DNA of 64,000 bases from Apostichopus japonicus (taxonomy: Eukaryota > Echinodermata > Holothuroidea > Aspidochirotida > Stichopodidae), in NCBI RefSeq assembly GCF_037975245.1, contig NC_092580.1, positions 22,428,501-22,492,500 on the forward strand, written 5' to 3'. Below are positions 37,852-50,900 of the stretch, in pieces. Below the pieces are notes generated by a model. The model saw nothing but the letters and a program-made list of their open reading frames with translations, had not been told where the DNA came from and searched no databases. Positions within the stretch are counted from its first letter, which is position 1, and every line of letters begins with the position of its first letter. Both the position numbers and the translations under genes were made by a program.

Positions 37852-40550
37852 TAGTGTTCAAACGATTATGCTTTAACAGAAAATACCGATTACCGATTAT
37901 TTTTTTCATAATCGGACCGATTTCGATTATTTGAAAAAGAGAAAATATACCGTTTATACGAAATCAACAATGATAGAAAAAATTCTTGTTGTGATTTTCC
38001 TCCGTTTCCTTCTGCTTTCATTGTTTTAGAAGGCTTTTTGGTATCCTTTTGTATGTACCAAATTACCTCTGGAGTCTAGCGGAAAGGGAAAAAAAGGGAT
38101 TTTTTTTTACAAATTTACAAAATACTAAAATATGACATCCTACCTATTAGGCACTGTGCTAAGCGAATGGCCTAACCACCTCGACGTGCATGTCACCTGT
38201 TAATGGGCTTGAAATGGGATAAGAATAGTTACTCAAAATATCCATCTCAAGAAGTATCTCAGACAAACCGTCCATCTTCAATCTTTACCAAAGTGTTAAT
38301 TTTAATAACAAATTTCCTACATTCCGACATTATATTGTATTTATTTTCAGTATTATACTTTTTATGAACAAATAGAAATGTTACGAACTTGAAGTTAAAC
38401 ATCCTTATTCGTTACCTATTTAACTCCATTCAAGTTCAATTAGAAAATGTAAGCTTAGGCCAATCAAACTGAAAAGCAAATTGTACCATCGTAACTTGTT
38501 TAAAAATACTGTAGAATGTTACCAGATTGATGAAAAGAAATAATAACAACTAGAAACTACTCAAATATTGTTTTGTCACATGAAAAATTTGCATTTACTT
38601 GATCATAATTGATTTGAGAAAAATTTTAGACGGTATTCCGAGACCTGTTTACAATGTAACAACCTATTGTTAGGCTTAATGTGACGGCTATGGATTAGAG
38701 GCATATCAGCATTTCTGCCGAAATTAAATTATTTTGAGGGTATTGCGGCAAACATCGAATGGTTAAAAATGGAAAGAAGAGGGTCGACGTGAAAAGGGAG
38801 TTGATGGGCAGGGAAGTATGGCCCTTTGCAAATTGTGAGAAAAAGAAACATCGAATTACAAATTAGGGCATCAAATACTGCACTACGGAGCATTTGATGC
38901 CTAAACATAACCTATACTCAGCTAGTCAACATAAGCCCTATATATCCAGCACCAGGGTAGGAATTAAGATTTGGCTTTGGGGGGCTATTTTGGAAAATGA
39001 AAAGTTAAACACGCTTCCCCCTTAATGTATTTACGATTGCTTTTTTAAGGTTCAGGGGGGCTCTCTTCAATATATTGTTTACGGAAATGCTTGTAAGCAT
39101 TCAACAGGATACAGTAAGCACAGTTACCCTCTTCCTAGTGCTGCGACCGTATAGCAAATTCATTAAAAGTTCATTCGCAAAATTTGCGATAGCTTAGCAA
39201 GTAACGTCAAGCCACCGAATTTATGATAACGAAAAACCAGTATCCCATCAACTGAAATAGAAAACACAGGTTTACTTCCGCTGACGGTGCCCTTTCCTTA
39301 AATTATGTATTTTTCGTAAAATACAACATTCCCTCTTTAAGACATACCTTCCAAACAAATGCCGATTTCCAGCAAATTGTAAACAAAGCTAAGCATTTTT
39401 TTTTTGCAAACCGATGGTTAGGCTACATTTACCATTGACTTAGTGTGGTTGTTAGGCTAACATGTGGTCGAAGGTTGCAGTATTCCATGGATATTTTAGT
39501 TCTAGCTAACTGCGTCATAATTTCAACGAAGAGATGCTTAGGTTAGAATTTCCCGTTGACTACGTGTGGTGTTCGGCTACCATGTGTGCGATGATAGCAG
39601 CAAGGAAAGAATGTAAACAAAGGTACGGTACGCAAAGTTTTTTATATTTTTTGCAAACCGATGGTTAGGCTACATTTCCATTTGACCTAGTGTGGTTGTT
39701 AGCTAGCTAACATGCTGTCAAAGAGTTTTTCATGGATATTTTTATTTTTTATTTGCGACACAACTTGAGCGAATAAACAGATGGCTAGGTTAGATTTCTA
39801 TTTTGACTTAGTGTGAAGTTAGGCTACCATGTGTTCGGAGATTTGTGGGGATTTTAGGTTATTGTCGCTGGTACTGAAATTGCTTCGTGGAGGCCGTAAT
39901 TTGCCAGTGACTTTGCGGAAAGTTACCGGTGATTGTGCGCGACCTCCCGCACTGCTTCAAATATTTTATGCAGGATTGTGAGAACTGTTTACGCGAATCG
40001 CGTTGCTAATGCAAACCCTAGCTAAACAAAAGCATGTCACAATTAATTTTACACAGACACCTGATATTATGAGGGCGATTTTCTTATATTTCTCTTTTCT
40101 TTTTCGCCCTCGCAATTGTGCTTTAGGAGGGGCTTTTTTAGCACTTGCGAGGGCGAATCGCCAGTCGCCCCCGCATATTTCCGACCCTGTCCAGCACATT
40201 CGTTAATTCGCGAAATTGTTATTGTTACCATGCTTACTGTGCCGAGAAAAATGAAGTCACTAACCACGAGGGAAGCAAAATCGGTGACCCTGGCAGCCTA
40301 ATTTGATGAAATTACATTGTAAAAGACGTATAGAGGGTGTCTTTATTTTAATGTTTCTTAGTAAAAGAACAAACCTAATACATCAGTTGATATTTGTACC
40401 ATACATATGTCTTTGATATTTCACCTTCCATATGTTTTGAATAATCGGTATGACATAACTGGTTTTCCGCGCAATTTTTAACGATTCCGATTATGTTCCG
40501 ATTATGCAATAATCGGAACGATTCCGATTCAGTTAATCGTTTGAACACTA
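37852..40550. mobile_element. 2.7-kb hAT-like non-autonomous element abutting the right gene's stop codon
   Basis: Inverted ends TAGTGTTCAAACGATTA, flanked by CTTTCAAT and CTTTCCCT (6 of 8 identical). Subterminal regions are rich in CCGATTAT-type repeats. Inside (about 39400-39850) are four diverged tandem units of roughly 120 bp sharing GGTTAGGCTACATT and GTGTGGT...GGCTA. No transposase frame. Its right end is 23 bp beyond the right gene's stop, so it would form that gene's 3'UTR. Confidence 0.7.
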
Positions 40551-40573
40551 CTTTCCCTCCACTTTCCCTCCAC

Positions 40574-41065
40574 TCAGAACTCGAATGTTTCCTGAGGGTT
40601 GATCAACGTTTCTCGTAATACTATTTGCTGCTCCCATCCTGGTTGTCTGTGGTTAAGACCGATACGGGTTCTCTCTTGTACTGAATAAGCTTGACCGGTG
40701 CTGATGTTAGTCCAAGTGTGATTCAAGTCATGTATGTGCCAGCAATTGCTTTCTTTCATTTCCACAAGTGCCTGGAATGCACACTTGTTATTTGATAAAG
40801 CTAAGGCACCAGCCGAGTCCAATGATTGCATGTCGTCGAGCATGTTACTGCCTCTGATCTGACAAAACTGTGACAAAGTTTCATCTGTAATAAGATTCAT
40901 GACAGAATCGCACTTTATCCCGGCAATAACTTGAATGCCATATCTGGGCAATCTTTTGGCAGCGGTGACATCACTTTTCAGTTCAATTTGGTCAATTATG
41001 ACCACCTCTGGACTGTGATTTGCACTCTCTGAGATCACTTGGTGCTGCTCTTCTGGGTTGTTTAC
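40574..41065 (-). CDS. Right gene exon 14 (last): Walker B region and C-terminus of the ATPase
   Basis: The exon begins VNNPEEQHQVISESANHSPE, matching 'VPDPDEQHEVMIEAVENHMPE'. Walker B reads VVIIDQIEL where the family has 'VIVIDEIG': the catalytic Glu is Gln. The family 'IATAHG' is IAGIKC. The end (ALALSNNKCAFQALVEMKES) matches the 'VTLGDEEA...KTVLERK' tail of Ycf45-like proteins. The stop is TGA at 40574-40576. The middle gene ends four codons earlier at this point (NPQET, then stop). Confidence 0.85.
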   Translation of the reverse strand, partial: VNNPEEQHQVISESANHSPEVVIIDQIELKSDVTAAKRLPRYGIQVIAGIKCDSVMNLITDETLSQFCQIRGSNMLDDMQSLDSAGALALSNNKCAFQALVEMKESNCWHIHDLNHTWTNISTGQAYSVQERTRIGLNHRQPGWEQQIVLRETLINPQETFEF

Positions 41066-44000
41066 CTGCAGGAGAATAAATTAGGCAACAAAGTTAAAGA
41101 AAAAAAAACCAAACCCACAAGAAAGTTAGTTCCTGAAAGGTCAAGTATTCATATAACTGATGAGAGTAACAACAACTTTTTCAATGATGTTTTTATTACA
41201 CTACTATGTTGGAGTCACAGCTGGACAAAGCCTTTGCAGCATGGTTGCATGTAATACACAGCCAATCAGCTACATTTGCCCAATACCCACCTGTAAACGT
41301 CTTGCACTGCCAATGGAGAAGTGGGGAGTATCAGAGTCACCAGCGATCTAGAAGAAAACATACATGAAACATAACTTACAAGCTAGAAGAAAGGCCTTTT
41401 CCCCTTCTTAATAGTATTAAGATGCTTACCATGTAACCATATTAGGTAGGCTAAATCTGGCACACCAAGATGTTCTATGTGGTAAAGTTTAACTCCATTT
41501 TCAAAAAGTTGAAGGGATGATAGCATTTTGTTTTCCATTTTAATTCCCACATTTTCTTCCTATTCCAAATACATAAGTTTTCATTCCTGAGATCAAAAAG
41601 GGAATGCCTCCTCTTTATTTCAGAATCGCACTATCCTGTTTTCTGGTGTATAAAACAGTGCAGCAAAACAACTACAACACTGTGACATTTACATAACGAT
41701 CCATGGTTGCTAATTTATTTTCAGGTAGGTTCATTTATCTGCATTTCGTAAACAACTCATACAGGTCTTAAAATGTGGACTAAACTCCAATAACAGATTG
41801 GTAAGGTTTGCATGTACAATGTCAACATCTTGATACAGATTTATTTTCTCACATCTTTTCTTTAAATTACCTGCCACATCCAGGATTTAAAGAAATTTCC
41901 AGTATGGATGCTTATTTCTTGTGTTAAGAACTCTAAAACACAATATCGCCACACAGTGTTTTCCTGTTAGTATTAAATGATACCCATGCACTCACACCCC
42001 CCAAAATTTAAAAATCCCTCTCAATGAGGATTTTTTTCTCTCCGTAGACTATTGCAAATTACCTCATTGTAGGTGTCAATCACCACTACTTTCTTTTTCT
42101 CTGTATCACTCAAACACCTAGCTAGTTCTCTCAGTAGGGTGGTCTTCCCCACACCGGGGCAACCTAAGATCAGAATGGACCTGCCGCTCAAAGCGATGTC
42201 GTACATCATGTCAGCGCATCCCAGGAGTGGTAGGGCTACGCGAACTGTCAAACCGATCAATTTCTTCATCCTGTTTCTGACTCCCCTTCAAAGACAAAAA
42301 ACAACATTACAAACTTCAATAGAGATGAACAAGATCACAGGTAGAAGAGAACAAATTTTTTGGCCAACTAAAGAGTCATATTTATCTAAAGGATGAATCC
42401 CCTCCTACCCACCCCTCTCACCTCAACAATTATAGTGAATAGAGTACTTCCTGCCTACCGGCAGAAAAGCTTCGGTCCTGTTTGCATTGGAGTGTACAAT
42501 ACATAAAGACAAAGTACATCAGGATAAATTCAGTCGTAGTTTTCTCACCTGAGACTATGGAGACATCCTTCCACCCCGCACCGATTGTTATAAAATCCTG
42601 TCAGGGCATCATTCTCTTCGATTTCTTGCAAAGCTTTGCTCGTGATTACCTTGCTGGATGCAACAAGGACGACTGGTTTCTCCCCCTTGATATTCCTATG
42701 TAACCTGGTTAGGAAATTTTAAGGCAATGTTTACTTGTTGTCATTTTTACATGTCACTCTGGCTGAAGTTAATACCACATAACACCACAACAATGAAAGA
42801 AAGACAGAGGGACATTGTTGTTGGTAAGGGTTCTTGTACTCACTATAAGAAAGAATGGATGCACGATATGAGCTATGAGATGTAACTTATCTGGGAAATC
42901 ATATTTAAAAGGTTTGTATTTATAAGGCTTTACAGAGTGTGACCTTTGATGATGCCAAATGGCCTTCACTAATAACAATAAATACTCATTATAGGGAAGC
43001 CACATGTAAAATATGAGAGCCAATAAAGTTTCCTATCTGGAGATATCATGTTAACAAGGTTTTTGAGCTTTGACGCCTGGTGACCTTAACTGACCTCCAC
43101 CAAGTAACCATAGTTTTACCAGGATTTAAGGCATACGATAAGAAGTGTATGACTGAGACACCCCTTTCCCCCTACCCGACACCTTTTCTCCCACTGCAAT
43201 CATTCTTCTCTCCAGCACACATCGCAAGCACACATGCTGTCACCTCCCTAATCCTCTCTTCTCATACTCCACATTTACTAGAATATTAACTACCATTGCC
43301 AATGCTCTCGTTTTATTATTATTCTCTGCACAGTTAATCTCCTGCAGCCCTTTTAAAGGTTGCTTTCTTTCATCTCACTGCCTGCTGTTCTGTCCAATTC
43401 AATTGTTTTGGTTGTGCAATGTACCAGTAAACATTTCTTACCAGGGAGTTGTTAACAACTCCCTGGTCTTACTCATCTCTCTACATAAACCCCATTTCCT
43501 GAGAAAGATCCTGCTGAATCGAAATGCCAGACATTCTTGTGTTTACACAACTTGTGTCTAGTGTCAGCTAAACATATCTTTTTCCTGTTCAATACATATT
43601 ATTCCAGATGTTCACACTGACTTTGTGAATCTTGCGATAATACTAAGCGCTAAAATTCCAATGTGATGCAGTTTGTTAGATTTGCTAGTTGTTTTATTTT
43701 GTGCTAGTAAAGTGTCCTTTCAAATGATGACAAAAATGTCCAATATTTTTACACCTGACATTGGCTAGAACCTATTCATTGTTCACTATAATCTGCATTC
43801 ACTTGTTTGAAAATCTAGGATGTTATCTAAGCCTGTTATATTAAACTAATACTAGGGTAGATTTGGTTAAACACCCAACATCAGCAAGGGAATGTTTAAA
43901 AAATAGTTTTGAAACTTCCAAACAAACTGTTTAAAACTTTAAGTTTTGTCAATCACTCTTTCGTATCATTTTGGCACAGCTCATTCAGAAGTTGTCAGGG

Positions 44001-47000
44001 GCATAAATAGCCATTGGCTCAGTGGTCCAATATATTGCCGATGGGGTGCCTAAATAACAGTGGCCCATTTGGTGCCTCGGTTGAATCTATAGCATCTTTT
44101 GGAAAATCAACCTAGCCACACACCTTCGGAGCTGGTAAACCAGTATGGCCATCTGCCCCTGGGTTGGTTTGACAACCATTATCTTGACCCTTGACCCTAC
44201 CTTGCCTCAACAGGCCTGCCAATATCCAATACAATCTCTGACAGCTGATCCATGTGGTTCTTTGACTGACCCTGCAGCTGTTCTCCTAGGGTGGTAAATA
44301 TATCACCACCGAGTAAAGTCAGCAGTTGAATGATGCTCTCACTGTTCTTCTCTGCAAAATGCTTCACTAACTCCTCTGTTAGGCCAGATAAATTACTGTC
44401 ATAGCTATTGGCTTCCTACAGAAGAAGAGCAGGAAAGTTTGTAAATAATAGGAACCATCTAAAGGCACATTACATGTGCATTCCAAATATAAACACAACC
44501 AAAATTTGCTTTTGAGACTAATGTTTAGTATAAAACATTAGCAGTCTTCTCATATCAGGTTAGCGAGGGCTCCTTATACGAGATTGTTCTGCCGTGGGTT
44601 AAGTCCGAAATATAGAGATTATAAAGGATACAGTTCAGGAGGCGAATCAGATACTTTCCCTCTTGTCAATAACTTTATTGAAGTGTTCGGATTTCAAATT
44701 GAGAACAATAGATGAGATGAAACTTGAAACGGTTTAACAATAAAGGGACTAAAGAAATGAGAACTCAAACAATAAGTCCTTACGGGACGAAGACCAACTG
44801 ATCACTAGTAGCATGGACACTGTGAAGTTCGGACACCTAAGCCTTAAAACACCCCAAAACTAAAACTTCCTTTTTATTGACAAATATGAAAGTACTTGCT
44901 TGCAAAGGGTCATTTTGGTGAGAAAATAACTGTAGCTTCATAGTTTTTCGTGAAATATGGCTCTTGCAGTAGATTGTCATGGTGAAATCATATATTTCTT
45001 ATGGGTGTCCGAACTTCGCAGTGTTCCGAACTTCACAATACTGACTATAGTAGTAGTAATGAGTTGAGTCTCGTCTATCCCACATGCTCAGTGATTAACC
45101 TCCGCCACGTATCACGATCTTGTGCAAGGTTTATTGCTTCCTCGAAATTGTTAATGTTAACGTCCTTTAATTGCGACTTTATTTTTCCAAGCAAGGTAGT
45201 CACAAGCCTTCCTACTGGTTTAGCAGTATATCTAAGTGCTTCTCTTAAAGCAACTTTTGCTGGAGCGTCCTCCTGGAGTCTTGCTACATGACATGACCGA
45301 AAAATCTCAATCTTCTATGTGCGACTATGGATGACCAAGGTGTTTGGTTGTTTTCATTGTAGAGCTCATCGTTTGATAACCAATTGTTATTGGTCCATCT
45401 AATGTTTAGAGTATTACCAAGTAGTCTCCTTTGAAAAGTGTCAATTTTGCGATCAAGATCCTTCATTGTGCCCCACATTGCGCAATTGTACAAAAAAATA
45501 CTATTTAATAAAGCCTCGAAAATCCTAAGCTTAATGTTTCGGCTTATGTTTTTGCTTTTGAAAATACCTGACAGTGTATTGAAAGCACCGTTGGTTATGC
45601 CAATTCTTCGGTTAATATCTTTTTCGGTCCCCAGCAAGCTTCCAACATACTTACACTTCTTGCAAGTTCCAATTTTCGCTTCCTTTTCTTGTGATTGAAA
45701 ATTTCTCAGTTTTTGTGCAATTGCTTTTCAGATTAAAAAGTCACGCAAACTGGAATAAACCAGCAGGAGCGCACATTCAGCTGATTGGCTGACGTACCGA
45801 TAGCGACCAATAATAATAACTCTTGATCGGTCGCTGTATGCAAATGTAATATCATGTCACGCACATACCATTATGTACGTGACATGATATTATATTTGCA
45901 GAAAGACGCGCAACAACACGGAGATTCTATCAACAACAACTACGGGTTCTGGCGGCCTGCCAACCAATGCTAGGAATAAACTAACTAACTATAACCTTGA
46001 ACTTTACCTAATACACCAAATACGTCTCACATTGATAGATGCACAGTGATTGTGTGACACAGGTCTAGCCCAAATGTTCAAAGTAATCAAATGTAAACTT
46101 CAAGACATGTAAACACACATATAAACATCACCAAAATATTACCTCCCAAGTTCTTTGTGGTACAAACTGGTCAGACCTTTTGTTGATGTTACAAAAGCCT
46201 CATTTTTGGATCCTTAGACGAGAGAATAGAAATAGTGCGGCAAGTTGTTGAGGTTTGAACACAGATGGCTGTTTTCTTAAGACTTTTGTGTACGTTTCAA
46301 ATATTTCTGGACACCTAACTATATATGTTTACATACTTACTTCTTGAGGTACTGGAATGACATCACCATCTTCTGTTTTACGAAGGCAGTACACTTTCTG
46401 ATCGAAGGAGCCTTCAAGTTCTGATGAGCCTACCGGAATATAATCGTTTTCTTCTGAAAACCAATCGTTTTGTGGTGGTATCCATTGTACCTGATTTTCA
46501 TTCAGCATCATACTATTCTGTGAAAATGGAGACAATGTTGAGGTACTCTGTCCAGGTGGTATCATTTTTACCGGACCACCATTCACGATCATGCTATTCT
46601 GTGAGAGGGAATACTGGAGGGATGTATTCTGTCCAGGTAACTCTGGAAACATTTCCATCTCGCCAGTGGAATGGGATGCCTTTAGTGATGTACTGCTCTT
46701 ATAACTTGATGGTGTAGGAGTTGTTGTACTTGTACTGCTGTCATCTGCTGCTAAGGATGATTCATTTTCTGCATCTGTGTACATGACGTCTAGCTTCTTT
46801 GTTGTTAGTCTTTCCAACTCTTTAAGGGCATCGCGAGAGTGAAGCTCACTGCAAAAGTTAATTTGTCATGGTTAGACCCAACAAGATGATGGTAAAAGTG
46901 GAGGGGGGGGGGGTGAGTTTAACTCACTAGGTGCTGGATCAATTAAGGGGTCCAGGGACTATGGGATAAAGACAATAAAGACAATTGCATAATGTTCTAG

Positions 47001-47885
47001 AGGCAAAATGAAGACTTAAAAAAGAGGGCCCAGTGTCATAATTCTCCCAGCATGGGCCCAACCTCCATATTGCCTCGCCTGGTCATGTTGACTTGGACAA
47101 ATTGGAAGCACACCACAGGACAAATGAACATAGAGGTGTGATATCAGTAAAAAGGAAAGATTACTTAGTGCATATTAGACTAAATACTGAAGTGTAAAAG
47201 TAAGTTGGCCTGACGTTTCGATCCTAGCAGGATCTTCTTCAGAGGCTAAATGACAAGTAACAGTAACAGAAGGGACAGAAACACGCACAGAATACATACA
47301 GGTTAATGAGTACGGTGATCACAACGAGATACATGTAAGGGGATTAGTAGACAAGGGATGGAGAGAAGAAAGCAACAGGGGAAGAGGAGAGGTAGGAGAT
47401 AAACACAGAAGTGTAAACCTTGGCAACATACAAAATACTCTAAAACAGGCCTGTGTATAGTTATATGTATAAAAGTTACATAGCCAGGCTGTCTCAACTC
47501 TACACGGATCTTTCCTTGTTCTGTCTCTGAATTACATCCTACTTAGAAGCAAAATGTCAAAATCTTTAACTGATTATATTTAAATTTGAATGAAAACATT
47601 TTGCTTACTAGTAGATCCATCTATAAACTGTTGGAATGAGCGAAGCTGCATTTTTTATCATCAATAAAACCTCATCTTTATTCAGCTGGATTTTTTCGTG
47701 CGTAGCCCACAGATCAAGATCCCCGATAATATGAGGGATTATGCAACCAGGGCCGGGAAGAGCACACATCTGACACAACTCAGTGACACTTCTGTAGCTA
47801 GGTGAGTTGCTAGGTGACTCAGAAGACAGAAGTTGTACACCACACTACAAGGAAAAAAGGAAATGGAGGGGGTAAAAGACATATA

Positions 47886-47917
<32 letters not shown>

Positions 47918-50900
47918 AAAAATTATATATATAACATAAGATGTCATGATTTATCGATTTACATTTGTATGACGTTTGACGTAACATTTCTGACTTTTCG
48001 AAGACATAATGCATTCACACTTTCATGACGATTGACCTAATTTTTCTGACTTAACATGAAACTAGGGTCCCTATACGTCCGTATTTCTTGGAAATGTCCT
48101 CCATTTAGGTCTCGAAATCTTCATCCAGAAGGAATTTTTATCATTCTTCAAAAGTACGGAATTTTAGCTTTTATTATTTTCTCCACGGAAAAAAACCCAT
48201 GAAACTGTAATGGCGAGAGAGAGAGAGGCAGACAGCGAGAGGAGAGGTGGAATGGGTACAGATTTTTGTCAGCTAATAGGTCACATGTACTGCTTTTTCG
48301 TTGTTCTTCAGCAACGCGCATTCTTCTAACTTTTCTCAAATTGCCAATACAGTCATAAATGAAATGTTGAAAGGATACCAGTTTTTACTTACGGCTATAT
48401 ATAAAAATTGTTTTTGTATCGTCATAAAACCCCCTCCCCCTCCTCCCCTCTCTCGGATAATGGGTTCGGAGAACCCATTCATTACTTTTGGACATACCTT
48501 GCATCTTACTCATTGTATAATTGTAATATGTTCTAACTGCTATTAACTCAACAACAACTCTGCACTAGTACCAATAGTAGTTTGGCACTATTTGTAAACT
48601 AGAGCACCAATGGTGCAGAAGCTCATACCTTTTCGAGCTCAAAAAGATAAGACAATTCTTGAAGATAAGTTGACTTCAAAAATTGAAAAAAATATATAGT
48701 ACCAGCTTGCATCTAAGGACTCTTAATTATTCAAAATCTTCTCAAATTTATACCCCTAGCTCAAAACGGCGATAACCCCCCCCCCCTCCGTTAGCAGAAT
48801 CCTGGCCACACCACTGGCCACTGGCTATAATTCCTATTTTCCCCCTTTAAATCCTATTTTACCCACTCTCTCAAACAATACCACTGACCTACCCTATTAA
48901 ACTTTCTCCCCTCTACCTGAGCAGACATAACTTCACAAGCACTCCTTCCCAAAATTTTGGCTGGCTGCCTACATACCTCAGGCTCAAAGACTTCTAAGAA
49001 TCGGCAAGTGCTGATTGGCTATAGGGCTCTCATGCTTACAGTTCAACAGTTAATAACAACTCCCAATCCTGCTTTAATTCCACTAACAGCCTCTGCAGAG
49101 CTTAACCACAAATGTAAACAAACACTGCAGAGACTGGGAGAAAAATTAAAGGAGCTTTGGAAAAAGGTGAAGGCTTAGATTTTTTTAAACAATGGGTATT
49201 AATTGTAATTAATTAACTTTTGACCAAAATTATTAGGCATCACCTTATTCATACACAATCCAACAATCATCAGTTCAACTTTGAATATGATCCATCAAAA
49301 TCTTGAGGAGATTGAGATATTTGAAAATATTACAAAGAATGACCTCCAATGACCCCCTAAATGACATTTAACCTCAATTTTCCGAACACCCCTCATCCCG
49401 AGGAACGTTGTGACCAAGTTTCATTATAACTGGCCATACACTGTACGAACGGAAGCAATTTGAAAATATAGGGCCGCGGCCCGGGCCACAAAAGACCCCT
49501 AGTTGATCTTTGATCTCAAATTCATGAACACCCTGAAGGTAAAACTTCCATAGTACTATCGTGACAAACCCTCAACATTGTACCATGGAATCTGTAGGAG
49601 AAGAAGCATTTTGCATATTTCCACAAAATGGCCCATTACGGCCCACAGGTGACCTTTGACCCCAAATTTCGGACCATCTCTGATGGCCCTATACCCATTG
49701 GTCCTTGTGTCCAAGTTTCATGAAATTCCATTAAACACTGTGCGAGTGGGAGCGGTTTTACCAATTGTTGAGTGATAGACGCCGCACTGTAACAATAGCT
49801 CACACCAGCATGCTGGTATGAGCTAAAAATGTCTAAACGATATGCCTAAGTTTTCTCCAAATCAAATATTAAGTATTTTCAAGATATGTTATGAACATAC
49901 AGAGTATTTTACCAGAATACATTTGAGAAAAAACATGCAGAATCAACCACTTGCATTTTCTTCAAATCAAACAAATAAAGGGGCAAAAGTGTTGTTCATA
50001 ATTACTCACTAGTAGATAAGCTTTCATACTAGCTGTACTTAAGGGAACAAACACATGGCCACAATTTTTTCAATTATAATAACGTCTTGCTGAAGGAAAT
50101 ATACATTCGTTTTACATCATTTTACCTTTATGTCAAAGACAGTCCCCAATTTCAGATCCAGTCTCTCTAGTAAAACCTTCCCGACACTTTCACAGTCAAA
50201 TGTGACCTTTTCAAAGAAGGGCCAAAAAAAAAAAAAAAAACGTGTGAAAAAATAAATAAATAAAGTTGACCATCTGTCTTGTGAAGCTTGCCATGCATTG
50301 CCCTGACTAAACATGATTTGACTGAACTAGACCGTTGTGACCTAGTTTATGGTAGTCCGCAAGACCTGCAGCCTTACCCTCATACACAAAATGACCAGAG
50401 AGCAAACCCAGCAACCATCTTCATTTTATCAACTGGTGCTTGTTTAGGTCAAATGCAAACTTATTTCCATGTGATTTATCAAGGTGTGATCACTTTGAGC
50501 ATTGCAGAGAATAATTGGAGCTTACATTTTTGCAGAGCAATTTTCACATAGATAACTTTCTTAGTATTAAATATTTAACAGCTATATATGTCTTTGGAGT
50601 TTTTAACAATCGGAAATATATTTGTATCAAAAATGCCAAAAAATTCCTCAGTCATATGTGGGATGTGAAAAATGTATCCACAGATTTTGAAGTTTGCTGA
50701 TGGAGAACAATTATTGGTTATTTTTTTGATGGTCATGTTTAAGTACAAGCTAGCTTTGATGCATCCTAACCATGGAGCCTGGTTTGTGGACCTAACAGTT
50801 TATAGGCTGTTGGACTAGATGCTTATAATGAGGTTCAGCAACAGGAATATTGACTTTCTCCAGTGAAATCTGAACAGAAGAGCAGAAGGATTTTGCCTCC

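Larger units (their letters stand above)
25729..40573. other. Spacer between the middle gene start and the right gene end
   Basis: About 14.8 kb. 25729-30570 parallels the left spacer. 30571-40366 has no counterpart there and contains the SINE, LTR element, nested hATs, degenerate tandem repeats and a large hAT-like element listed below. 35790-36050 and 36650-37850 show nothing recognisable beyond a G-run near 37330 and simple TTGATTGATTGATTC at 37577. No cellular gene is supported. Confidence 0.6.

Noticed and set aside
39966-40301. Overlapping short frames on both strands inside the large hAT-like element
   Set aside because: None resembles a transposase (no RW motif or hAT dimerisation region), and they overlap one another.
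48957-49178. 73-codon plus-strand frame ending in a Lys-rich tail
   Set aside because: Lies inside a non-coding mobile insertion, with no domain and no second copy.
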